The position numbers and the translations under genes were made by a program. Under the pieces are notes generated by a model that did no database searches, was not told the origin of the DNA, and was given only the letters and a program-made list of their open reading frames with translations. Below are positions 1 to 6,631 of a DNA stretch of 11,026 bases, one piece after another (positions within the stretch are counted from its first letter, which is position 1; every line of letters starts with the position of its first letter). This DNA comes from Actinomycetes bacterium (GTDB lineage: Bacteria; Actinomycetota; Acidimicrobiia; Acidimicrobiales; Palsa-688): assembly GCA_021816565.1 (NCBI GenBank), contig JAKAXN010000124.1, positions 1-11,026 on the forward strand. The letters are read 5' to 3'.

Positions 1-856
1 CCTGGGCGTAGGCCTGCTCGGCGGCCCGTCGGGTCAGGGTGTTGACGTTGGGCAGGACCTGGCAGGCCTCCTCCCACGGGTCGGTGGTGAGGACCGACGC
101 CGACACCTTCACGGCCCGGCGCTGCTGATCCGGTGACAGCGTCTTCAGCTTGGCGCCCGAGACCACGACCGCCGCGGCAGCCCCGTCGCAGTTGGCGGAG
201 CACATGGGCCGGGTGTTCGGGTAGGCGATCATCACGTCGCCCATGATCTGCTCGAGGCTCATGCGCTTGGTGTAGGCGGCCAGCGGGTTGAGCGTCGAGT
301 GGGCGTGGTTCTTCTCCGAGATGCGGGCGAACAGCTCGAATGACGTCCCGCCGTAGCGGTGGCCGTACTCCATGCCGATCTGGGCGAACACGCCGGGCAT
401 GGTCTCGGTGCCAACCCGTCCGTCCAGCGGAGCGACCGCCCCGAAGCGGCCCTGGGGGTTGTAGACGTTGCCGCTGTCCTTGCTGCGGCCGCCCGATCCG
501 AGCAGTCCGGCCCCGGCCAGCTTCTCGACCCCCACCGCCAGGCCCATGTCGCACTCCCCCGCCTTCACCGCCATGATGGCGGTGCGCAGGGCCGTGGCGC
601 CGGTGGCGCAGGCGTTGGCCACGTTGTAGACGGGGATGCCGGTCTGGCCGATCTGCTTCTGCAGCTGCTGACCGATGCCGGCGCTGGCCGACATCAGGTT
701 GCCGGCGGCCAGGACCCCGATGTCCTTCATGGTCACCTGGGCGTCGGCCAGGGCGCTCATGGCCGCCTCCGCGGCCAGGTCGACGGTGTCGAGTTCGGGG
801 TGCTTCCCGAACTTCGTCATGTAGATCCCGAGGATCCAGATGTCGTCGCTAGCCAC
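1..856 (-). CDS. Thiolase-superfamily acyl-CoA acetyltransferase / lipid-transfer-type thiolase (3' end outside window)
   Basis: Reading the minus strand from a GTG at 856-854 gives 285 uninterrupted codons to the window edge. The N-terminal half carries the thiolase nucleophile motif NVANACATGA with the candidate catalytic Cys at residue 83. A second conserved block, MCSANCDGAAAAVVVSG, lies around residues 215-235. This Cys-containing pattern matches the SCP-x/lipid-transfer branch of thiolases, cytosolic enzymes that make or break C-C bonds in acyl-CoA thioesters. The substrate cannot be read from sequence. The GTG was chosen because GGAGGG lies 8 bases upstream and the DUF35 stop codon ends 1 base before it, so the two genes are very probably co-translated. 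DUF35 proteins are known partners of such thiolases, for example in archaeal HMG-CoA synthesis and actinobacterial steroid side-chain cleavage. The C-terminal catalytic His/Cys region is not in the window, so thiolase, synthase-partner and aldolase roles cannot be separated. Confidence 0.9.
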   Translation of the reverse strand, partial: MASDDIWILGIYMTKFGKHPELDTVDLAAEAAMSALADAQVTMKDIGVLAAGNLMSASAGIGQQLQKQIGQTGIPVYNVANACATGATALRTAIMAVKAGECDMGLAVGVEKLAGAGLLGSGGRSKDSGNVYNPQGRFGAVAPLDGRVGTETMPGVFAQIGMEYGHRYGGTSFELFARISEKNHAHSTLNPLAAYTKRMSLEQIMGDVMIAYPNTRPMCSANCDGAAAAVVVSGAKLKTLSPDQQRRAVKVSASVLTTDPWEEACQVLPNVNTLTRRAAEQAYAQ

Positions 857-857
857 C

Positions 858-1259
858 TCAGTCACCCTCCACTGGTTCGAAACCGAAGCCGACGGCCTCG
901 GTGCCCTCGTCGTCGGTGCCCACCACGTAGGTGGCGAGCCGCACCTTCATGCCCGTGCGCACCCGCTCGGGGTCGGCCGGTGTGTTGATCACGTTGCCCC
1001 TGACGCTGGTGCCGCCGCAATCGACGACACCGGCTACGAACGGCACGGGGACGCCCGGCGCGGCGTAGGCCACGATCGTGAAGCTGCGCAACTCCCCCTC
1101 GGTGGGAACGTCGAACGGCTTGAACGACGTGGCGAAGCAGCCGGCGCAGGCGTTGCGGCGGTCGAAGAACCGGGCCCCGCAGCTCTCGCACTCGTGGGCC
1201 ACCAGGTGGGGGTGGTCCCCGAGGACCAGATAGTCGACCAGCGGGACCTGCTTCCCCAT
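858..1259 (-). CDS. DUF35 zinc-ribbon/OB-fold protein, thiolase partner
   Basis: This 133-residue protein has the two parts of the DUF35 family. The N-terminal rubredoxin-like zinc ribbon has C24-x2-C27 and C38-x2-C41. An OB-fold follows over about residues 45-130, including a LRSFTIVAYAAPG stretch and a short NVINTPADPERVRTGMKVRL segment typical of the family. In known systems such proteins bridge a thiolase to a second enzyme or shield a CoA-linked intermediate; the exact role here is inferred. The ATG at 1259 is preferred over an in-frame upstream start at 1325 because GGGAG sits about 6 bases before it and homology-like sequence begins there. The thiolase gene starts 1 bp after this stop codon, suggesting a two-protein complex. 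Confidence 0.9.
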   Translation of the reverse strand: MGKQVPLVDYLVLGDHPHLVAHECESCGARFFDRRNACAGCFATSFKPFDVPTEGELRSFTIVAYAAPGVPVPFVAGVVDCGGTSVRGNVINTPADPERVRTGMKVRLATYVVGTDDEGTEAVGFGFEPVEGD

Positions 1260-1312
1260 GCGTTCTCCCTCGTTGCCTTCTCCGGGCGGCCGGCCCCTCG
1301 CCAGCCGACCTG

Positions 1313-1342
1313 ACAGTAGCTCCACCCTAGCGCCGCTCCCAA
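1313..1342 (-). promoter_or_regulatory. Candidate sigma-70-type promoter for the DUF35-thiolase unit
   Basis: On the minus strand, TTGGGA (1342-1337) and TACTGT (1318-1313) are separated by 18 bases. The second fits the actinobacterial -10 pattern TANNNT. It would give a 5' leader of roughly 45-50 bases before the ATG at 1259. An alternative -10, TAGGGT, lies a little upstream but has no convincing -35. This is a motif match only. Confidence 0.3.
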
Positions 1343-1413
1343 GTCCTCCACCGGATTTCGGTGTCCCCTATTTGCCGGTAGCGGCGCCCTGGTCGGGGGC
1401 TCATCCCGTCCGG

Positions 1414-1445
1414 GTGACGCCCGGGTCCGACCCCGGGCCTACGTT
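1414..1445 (+). promoter_or_regulatory. Candidate promoter for leaderless expression of the SCP-2-like gene
   Basis: TACGTT at 1440-1445 fits the actinobacterial TANNNT -10 pattern. It ends 8 bases before the ATG at 1454, so transcription would begin at or next to the start codon. No Shine-Dalgarno-like sequence precedes that ATG, which agrees with leaderless translation. GTGACG at 1414-1419 is a weak -35 with a long 20-base spacer. A perfect 7-bp inverted repeat fills the spacer and could be an operator. Confidence 0.35.
1419..1438. repeat. 7-bp perfect inverted repeat in the SCP-2 promoter region
   Basis: GCCCGGG (1419-1425) and CCCGGGC (1432-1438) are exact reverse complements around a 6-base centre. 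It lies directly upstream of the candidate -10. It may be a regulator site, but GC-only palindromes of this size occur by chance in such GC-rich DNA. Confidence 0.4.
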
Positions 1446-1453
1446 CGCCGGGC

Positions 1454-1849
1454 ATGCCAACTCTTGAAGCGCCTCCACGGGCCGGCGGGCGGGCCGCCTC
1501 CTTCTTCCAGGGCCTGGGCCGGCGGGGCCACCAACCCCTGCTCGGGCGGGTCAGGGGATCCATCCGCTTCGATGTGCGTGACGGCGAGCGGGCCGGTCAC
1601 TGGTTCGTCCTCATCGACCGGGGCCACGTGGCGGTATCGCGGCGCCACGACGCCGCCGACGCAGTGGTGGAGACCGCCGCCTCGGTCCTCGACGGGATCG
1701 TCAGCGGCCAGGTCAACACGACGGCGGCGGTGCTGCGCGGCGAGGTCCGGGTGCAGGGGGACCTGCACCTGCTCCTGATGTTCGACCGGCTCATGCCGGG
1801 ACCGCCGACCTCGTCGGGCAGCCCGGCCCTGCGGAGGGAGACCCGATGA
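1454..1849 (+). CDS. SCP-2 sterol-transfer-like lipid-binding protein
   Basis: This small 131-residue protein has no signal peptide or membrane segment and is probably cytosolic. Residues about 35-115 read like an SCP-2 domain: strands IRFDVRDG, GHWFVLIDRGHVAVS, then DAVVETAASVLDGIVSGQ, then the characteristic late motif AAVLRGEVRVQGDLHLLLMF. SCP-2 domains bind sterols, fatty acids or acyl-CoA in a hydrophobic tunnel; the ligand here is unknown. The first 30 residues are a basic, low-complexity lead-in. No Shine-Dalgarno is visible before the ATG, and a -10-like TACGTT sits just upstream. Its last four bases (ATGA) overlap the start of the debranching-type enzyme, so the two are translationally coupled. 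That pairing is unexpected, since one is a lipid binder and the other a glucan enzyme. The divergently transcribed thiolase/DUF35 pair suggests a lipid context. Confidence 0.75.
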   Translation: MPTLEAPPRAGGRAASFFQGLGRRGHQPLLGRVRGSIRFDVRDGERAGHWFVLIDRGHVAVSRRHDAADAVVETAASVLDGIVSGQVNTTAAVLRGEVRVQGDLHLLLMFDRLMPGPPTSSGSPALRRETR

Positions 1850-3885
1850 GCGCCGGTTCGGTCAGCATCCTCGACGGGAACACCTTCGTGGTGTCCGACC
1901 GCGGCGGCGACATCGACGCCAGCCCCACCGACACCGCAGGCTTCTTCTCCTTCGACACCCGCTTCCTGTCCCGTTGGGTCCTGACGGTGAACGGTCAGCG
2001 CCTCAGCCCTCTCGCCGTCGACGACCTGTCGTATTTCGAGACCCGCTTCTTCCTCGTGCCGAGCACCGGGACCGTCTACGTCGACGCCAGTTCATCGGTG
2101 ATCCGCCGGCGAGCCGTCGGTCTGGGCTTCCGGGAGAGCATCACCATCTTGAACCACGATGCCCGGCCGCTGACCCTCGAGGTGAGGTTGAGCGCAGGCA
2201 GCGACTTCGCCGATCTGTTCGAGGTCAAAGACGCCCTGTCCAAGAAGGGGGACTACTACCGCCGGGTGGACGACGACCGGCTGGTGCTGGGATACCGGCG
2301 CGAGGGTCTGCAGCGGTCCACCTCGATCTCGTCGAGCCAGCCCCCGGCCATCGGCGACGACGGCGACCTGGTGTTCCACCTCGATATCCCCGGTCACGGC
2401 CAGTGGACGACCGACCTCACCGTCGCGCCCACCCTCGACCTTGACGGCTCCGGGGCAGCGGGCGGCCTGCCGGGCGGGCCGCCGGCCCAGCGCGACCCGT
2501 CGGCCCGCCTGGCGGCGTGGATGAAGGCGGCCCCGAAGCTGGTGTGCGAGCACGACAGTCTGCGAGCCACGTACCAGCGCAGCCTGATCGACCTGTCGGC
2601 ACTGAGGTTCTCCACCCGGACCGACCCGGCGCACGCCCTGCCGGCGGCCGGCCTGCCGTGGTTCATGACCATCTTCGGGCGCGACAGCATCCTCACCAGC
2701 CTCCAGGCCCTGCCGTTCAACTCGGAGCTGGCGGCCACCACCCTGCGGGCGCTGGGCGAGAGGCAGGGGTCCCGCTCGGACGACTTCCGGGACGAGGACC
2801 CGGGGCGGATCATGCACGAACAGCGCTTCGGCGAGCTGACCGCCTTCGAGGAGAGGCCCCACTCCCCCTACTACGGATCGGCCGACGCCACCCCGCTCTA
2901 CCTGGTCCTGCTCGACGAGTACGAGCGCTGGACCGGCGACACCGGGCTGGTCCGGGACCTCGAGTACCAGGCCCGGGCTGCGCTCGAGTGGATCGACACC
3001 TACGCCGACCTGCAGGGGAACGGCTACATCTCCTACCAGCGGCGCAACGAGGACACCGGACTCGAGAACCAGTGCTGGAAGGACTCGTGGGACTCCATCG
3101 CCTACCGCGACGGGACCCTGCCCGGCTTCCCCCGGGCCACCTGCGAGCTCCAGGGTTACGCCTACGACGCCAAGGTTCGCGCCGCCCGCCTGGCTCGCAT
3201 GGTGTGGAACGACCCGGAGTACGCCGAGCAGCTGGAGAGCCAGGCGGAAGCCCTGAAGAGGCGCTTCAACCGGGACTTCTGGATCGACGACGGCGGCTAC
3301 TACGCCCTGGCCCTCGACGCCGACGGCCGCCGGGTGGACTCGCTGAGCTCGAACATCGGCCATCTGCTCTGGAGCGGGATCGTGGAGCGGCGCCGGGCCC
3401 GCTCCGTGGTGCGCCACCTGATGGGCGACCGGCTCTACTCCGGTTGGGGTATCCGCACCATGGCCGAGGGGGAGGCCCGCTACAACCCCATCGGCTACCA
3501 CGTCGGCACGGTGTGGCCTTTCGACAACTCCTTCATCGCCTGGGGCATGCGTCGCTACGGGTTCAAGGCGGAGGCGGCCCGGGTGGCGGCCGGCATACTC
3601 GAGGCCGCCGAGTACTTCGGCGGCCGGCTGCCGGAGGCGTTCAGCGGGTACCGCCGGGAGCTGACCGGCTATCCCGTCGAGTACCCCACGGCGTGCAGCC
3701 CCCAGGCCTGGTCCACCGGCGCCCCCCTGCTGCTCCTGCGCACCATGCTGGGCCTGGAACCGGTCGGCGACCACATGCTGGTCGACCCGGCCATACCGTC
3801 GGCCTTCGGCCAGGTGGAGCTGCTCGACATACCCGGCCGCTGGGGCCTCATGGACGCCTTCGGGCGGGGGCGCATCAGGGCCTGA
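1846..3885 (+). CDS. Glycogen-debranching-type enzyme (amylo-alpha-1,6-glucosidase family)
   Basis: The 679 residues match the two-domain layout of bacterial debranching-type glucosidases. A beta-rich N-terminal domain covers about residues 8-205 (SFDTRFLSRW, then YFETRFF). An alpha/alpha six-hairpin catalytic domain follows from about 220 to 670. Family landmarks are FGRDSI at 277-282, ENQCWKDSWDS at 407-417 with candidate acidic catalytic residues D413 and D416, RLPEAFSG at 594-601 with candidate general base E597, and YPTACSPQAWSTGAP from 613. Known relatives hydrolyse alpha-1,6 branches of glycogen-like glucans or related oligosaccharides; the exact substrate cannot be assigned. No signal peptide is visible, so it is probably cytosolic. 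GGAGGGAG with a 5-base gap precedes the ATG, which overlaps the stop of the SCP-2-like gene (ATGA). No terminator is visible before the next gene 57 bases on. Confidence 0.9.
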   Translation: MSAGSVSILDGNTFVVSDRGGDIDASPTDTAGFFSFDTRFLSRWVLTVNGQRLSPLAVDDLSYFETRFFLVPSTGTVYVDASSSVIRRRAVGLGFRESITILNHDARPLTLEVRLSAGSDFADLFEVKDALSKKGDYYRRVDDDRLVLGYRREGLQRSTSISSSQPPAIGDDGDLVFHLDIPGHGQWTTDLTVAPTLDLDGSGAAGGLPGGPPAQRDPSARLAAWMKAAPKLVCEHDSLRATYQRSLIDLSALRFSTRTDPAHALPAAGLPWFMTIFGRDSILTSLQALPFNSELAATTLRALGERQGSRSDDFRDEDPGRIMHEQRFGELTAFEERPHSPYYGSADATPLYLVLLDEYERWTGDTGLVRDLEYQARAALEWIDTYADLQGNGYISYQRRNEDTGLENQCWKDSWDSIAYRDGTLPGFPRATCELQGYAYDAKVRAARLARMVWNDPEYAEQLESQAEALKRRFNRDFWIDDGGYYALALDADGRRVDSLSSNIGHLLWSGIVERRRARSVVRHLMGDRLYSGWGIRTMAEGEARYNPIGYHVGTVWPFDNSFIAWGMRRYGFKAEAARVAAGILEAAEYFGGRLPEAFSGYRRELTGYPVEYPTACSPQAWSTGAPLLLLRTMLGLEPVGDHMLVDPAIPSAFGQVELLDIPGRWGLMDAFGRGRIRA

Positions 3886-3942
3886 CCGGTCCGGGTGGGG
3901 GTGTCGAGCACCGGGGCCGCCCGATGGGGCAACCTGTAGAGC

Positions 3943-5259
3943 GTGTTTCGGGCAGGGCGGGGTCGACGGCGCGGACGGATGGCGCCCGTCTCGGCAGCCG
4001 CGGCGACGGTCCTCCTGGCCGGGGGTCTGACCGGGCGGGCGGCACCGGCTTCCGCCGCCTCCGGTGGGCCCGAGGCGGAGGTGGCGGCCATCGCCGCCGA
4101 CCAGCAGGCGGTGGTCAGGCAGAGCCACCAGCTGCCCATCAGTGAGGCCCGCTTCCTCGTCGACCAGCTCGACTCGGTGGTCACGGCCGACCAGCAGGCC
4201 CTCAACGGGGCCACGTCCGAAGCGTCAGCCGCGGCCGCCCGCCTCCGCGACGCCGGGGTCAGGCTGGCCGGTGACACTGCGGCGCTGGGGGCGGCCAACG
4301 TCGCGCTCGACGCCGACCGGGTCCGCCTGGCCGCCGATCGGCGGGCCCTCCGGTCCATCGCGGTCGGCATGTACACCGGGCAGCTCACCAACCCTCAGCC
4401 GACCAGCCTGCGGGCGCTGGAAGCGGAGCAGCAGAAGGTGATCGACGCCGCGGAGGTCGAGACGGTCACGGGCGTGGTGTTCGGTCACCTCAGGCGGGAC
4501 CTGACCACCGAGGCCGCCGCCCGTCGCCAGCGGGACGACCTGCTCGGCCGGCTCCGCACCGACCGGGTGCAGGTCGGTGCCGCCCAGCAGGACCGTTCCG
4601 CGGCGCTGGCCCGCTCGCAGGAGGCGACCGCGGCGCTGGCCGGTGACCAGGAGCAGCTGGCCGGTGCCCGGGCCCGGCTGGCTGCTGCCCGCAACGCCCT
4701 GACCGTGGACCTCGGCGCCCTGACCGGGCCGGTGCCGGCCTCCTCCGGCCTGTCCCTGATCGGAGGGTCCGCCCTCGACGCAGCCCAGCTCGTGACCTGG
4801 TACCGCAACCAGGGTTACGTCGATCTCACCCCCGCACCGATCGCGCAGCTCGCCGGCTGGTACCTGCAGGCGGGGTCCCAGGAGGGGATCCGCGGTGACG
4901 TGGCCTTCGCCCAGGCTGTGCTCGAGACCGGCGGATTCAGCTCACCCGACTCGGTGCTGTACAACAACTACGCCGGGATCGGCCACTGCGACACGTGCGC
5001 CACCGGCTGGAAGTTCCCGTCTCCCCACGGGGGCGTGCTCGGCCAGACGCAGCTGCTGAGGATCTTCGCCGACGGGAATCCCCCCTCCGGCGGCCCCGGC
5101 CCGGTGCTGGCCGCTCTAGCACCCGGCCGCCAGGGTCGCCGGGCGTGCTGCCCCACCTGGGAGTCGCTCACGGGGGTATGGGCGAGCGACCCGACCTACG
5201 GGACGCAGATCCTGGGGATCTACCAGCAGATGCTGGCTTCTGCGCTCAAGGGGTCCTGA
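3943..5259 (+). CDS. Secreted coiled-coil peptidoglycan hydrolase with GH73-like glucosaminidase domain
   Basis: The 438 residues begin with an Arg-rich n-region and a hydrophobic segment (about 14-29). Cleavage is likely after APASA, so export by Sec is expected. Residues about 43-260 are Ala/Gln/Arg-rich helix, probably coiled coil, interrupted near 142-155 by a Gly/Pro-containing turn. Residues about 280-435 form a glucosaminidase-type domain. AQAVLETGGF carries the candidate catalytic E328, NNYAGIG follows, and TGVWASDPTYGTQILGIYQQ closes the domain, a set common in actinobacterial cell-wall hydrolases. C349/C352 and C402/C403 could form disulphides outside the cell. Cleavage of the glycan backbone is the inferred activity. 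GTG at 3943 was chosen because it supplies a basic signal-peptide n-region; an in-frame ATG at 3979 is an alternative. Neither has a clear ribosome binding site. It lies 57 bp after the debranching-type gene and may share its transcript. Confidence 0.85.
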   Translation: MFRAGRGRRRGRMAPVSAAAATVLLAGGLTGRAAPASAASGGPEAEVAAIAADQQAVVRQSHQLPISEARFLVDQLDSVVTADQQALNGATSEASAAAARLRDAGVRLAGDTAALGAANVALDADRVRLAADRRALRSIAVGMYTGQLTNPQPTSLRALEAEQQKVIDAAEVETVTGVVFGHLRRDLTTEAAARRQRDDLLGRLRTDRVQVGAAQQDRSAALARSQEATAALAGDQEQLAGARARLAAARNALTVDLGALTGPVPASSGLSLIGGSALDAAQLVTWYRNQGYVDLTPAPIAQLAGWYLQAGSQEGIRGDVAFAQAVLETGGFSSPDSVLYNNYAGIGHCDTCATGWKFPSPHGGVLGQTQLLRIFADGNPPSGGPGPVLAALAPGRQGRRACCPTWESLTGVWASDPTYGTQILGIYQQMLASALKGS

Positions 5260-5479
5260 GCAGCCCCGGGGGCTTACCTGATCGTTACCGAACCGTAACC
5301 TCACCGAAGCTGGTCCGCGAGCTGCGGAAACCACGCTTGGGCGGTCCGTTCCTGGTTGCCCCGAAAGTGCGACGCGCCGGTCCTGCAGGTCACCGAATTG
5401 ACCTGGCCGGGTAGAGAATCCGCTCGAGGGGGTATTGCACCTTTGCTGCCAGATCTACCCGGAGATGCTGACCCGTCAC
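5260..5479. other. 220-bp intergenic regulatory region before the compatible-solute importer
   Basis: This gap holds the phased array at 5273-5310 and presumably the importer promoter. No -35/-10 pair with good spacing is visible. TTGACC (5398-5403) has nothing suitable 17 bases downstream, and GAGAAT (5414-5419) is a weak -10 without a clear -35. A GAGGGGG run at 5426-5432 precedes an in-frame TTG at 5435, so translation might start there instead of at ATG 5480. The palindrome after the hydrolase stop (5262-5274) has almost no loop and no T-run, so it is not a convincing terminator. Confidence 0.5.
5273..5310 (+). promoter_or_regulatory. 11-bp-phased operator array resembling a GlnR (or PhoP) box
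   Basis: Four pentamers, cTTAC (5273), GTTAC (5284), GTAAC (5295) and GAAGC (5306), are each separated by exactly 6 bases. This copies the architecture of the actinobacterial GlnR box (gTnAC-n6-GaAAC, repeated), with the third site perfect and the fourth 4 of 5. Read as 11-mers, GTTACCGAACC and GTAACCTCACC agree at 8 of 11 positions, the direct-repeat form used by PhoP-type OmpR-family regulators. It lies about 170 bp upstream of the importer ATPase. Regulator identity is inferred, and no such gene is in the window. Confidence 0.4.
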
Positions 5480-6631
5480 ATGAAACTGACCCGCCGCGGC
5501 GAATCCGCATCCACCACGCCCCGGGGTGGGGCCGCTCCCCTGGAGTTCCACAACGTCACCAAGCGGTACCCGGGGAGTCGGACTCCGGCCATCGAGGACC
5601 TGTCCCTGACCGTACCGGCCGGGGAGATCTGCGTGCTGGTCGGCCCCTCCGGCTGCGGCAAGACCACGGCCATGCGTCTGGTCAACCGGATGATCGACCT
5701 GTCCGGCGGGGACATCCTCATCGACGGCCGGAGCGTGCTCGAGACCAATCCGGCCGACCTGCGGCGCGACATCGGGTACGTCATCCAGCAGGTCGGCCTG
5801 TTCCCGCACGTGAGCATCGCCCACAACATCACGACGGTGCCCCGGTTGCTCGGGTGGGACAAGAAGCGGATGCAGGAGCGCTGCGACGAGCTTCTCGACC
5901 TGGTCGGCCTGCCCCGGGACCTGGCCGACCGGTTTCCGAATCAGCTGTCGGGGGGCCAGCGCCAGCGGGTCGGGGTGGCCCGGGCCCTGGCGGCCGACCC
6001 GCCGCTCATGCTGATGGACGAGCCGTTCGGCGCCATCGACCCGATCAACCGGGAACGCCTGCAGAGCGAGTTCCTGCGCCTGCAATCGGAGATCAAGAAG
6101 ACCATCGTCTTCGTGACCCACGACATCGACGAGGCCATCAAGATGGGCGACCGCATCGCCATCCTCCGGGAAGGCGGCGAGCTGGTCCAGTACGACACCC
6201 CGGAGCGCATCCTGGCCGAACCCGCCGACGAGTTCGTGGCCCAGTTCGTCGGGGCGGACCGGGGACTCAAGCGGCTGGCCCTGACCACGCTGGGACAGAT
6301 GAATCTGCCCCGCCCGCCCGTGGTGCCGCTGGGACAGGTCGTGGACCTGCCTCCTGCGGAGGGCTGGGACGAGATGGTTGTGGTGGACGGCGACGGGCGG
6401 CCGGTAGGTGCCCTGCGCCCGGGCACCCGGCCCAGCGGGCCGGTGCAACCCGGCGACACGCAACCGCTCGAGCGGGTGATCGGTGCTGACGCCACCATGC
6501 GCGATGCCCTGTCTCTGATGATGACCGACTCCCTCGGCCCCCTGGTGGTCCTCGACGCGACCGGACGGGTGTCGGGCTACGTCTCGCTGGAGCTGATCAA
6601 CCGGTCGCTGCGACCGAAGGCACCGGCGTGA
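5480..6631 (+). CDS. OpuCA-type ABC transporter ATP-binding protein (glycine betaine/carnitine/choline family)
   Basis: From ATG 5480 the protein has 383 residues, the usual length for OpuBA/OpuCA ATPases. It carries Walker A GPSGCGKTT (55-63), the family-typical Q-loop IGYVIQQVGLFPH, signature LSGGQRQR (156-163), Walker B LMLMDE with catalytic E181, and switch His H214 in FVTHD. It hydrolyses ATP at the cytosolic face to drive import through the two permeases encoded next. After about residue 255 lies a CBS region. The second repeat (ATMRDALSLMMTD...GPLVVLD...GYVSLELI) is recognisable, but the first looks shortened. In OpuA-like systems CBS domains sense ionic strength or nucleotides. In-frame ATG 5465 and TTG 5435 are alternative starts; the TTG has the better Shine-Dalgarno spacing, while 5480 best fits family length. 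Its last bases overlap the next gene (GTGA). Confidence 0.93.
   Translation: MKLTRRGESASTTPRGGAAPLEFHNVTKRYPGSRTPAIEDLSLTVPAGEICVLVGPSGCGKTTAMRLVNRMIDLSGGDILIDGRSVLETNPADLRRDIGYVIQQVGLFPHVSIAHNITTVPRLLGWDKKRMQERCDELLDLVGLPRDLADRFPNQLSGGQRQRVGVARALAADPPLMLMDEPFGAIDPINRERLQSEFLRLQSEIKKTIVFVTHDIDEAIKMGDRIAILREGGELVQYDTPERILAEPADEFVAQFVGADRGLKRLALTTLGQMNLPRPPVVPLGQVVDLPPAEGWDEMVVVDGDGRPVGALRPGTRPSGPVQPGDTQPLERVIGADATMRDALSLMMTDSLGPLVVLDATGRVSGYVSLELINRSLRPKAPA

Noticed and set aside
359..988. 209-codon plus-strand frame over the thiolase
   Set aside because: It is antisense to a frame with the thiolase Cys motif and conserved blocks, and looks like a compositional shadow.
2092..4128. 678-codon open frame on the minus strand opposite the debranching-type gene
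   Set aside because: It has no recognisable motif and is low-complexity Gly/Val/Pro/Arg-rich, as expected from the reverse complement of GC-rich codons. The plus-strand gene has clear family motifs over the same bases.
2517..4145. 542-codon plus-strand frame rich in Arg/Pro/Gly
   Set aside because: A shifted-frame shadow of the debranching-type gene and the start of the hydrolase gene; composition is non-protein-like and no domain is visible.
5262..5274. AGCCCC/GGGGCT palindrome after the hydrolase stop, considered as a terminator
   Set aside because: A single central base leaves no workable loop unless the stem shrinks to 4 bp, and there is no T-run.
5398..5419. TTGACC and GAGAAT considered as a -35/-10 promoter pair for the importer
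   Set aside because: The spacer is only about 10 bases, far from the 16-19 needed.
5356..6489. 377-codon plus-strand frame overlapping the ATPase gene
   Set aside because: An Arg/Pro/Gly-rich frame-shadow; the overlapping frame holds every ABC ATPase motif.
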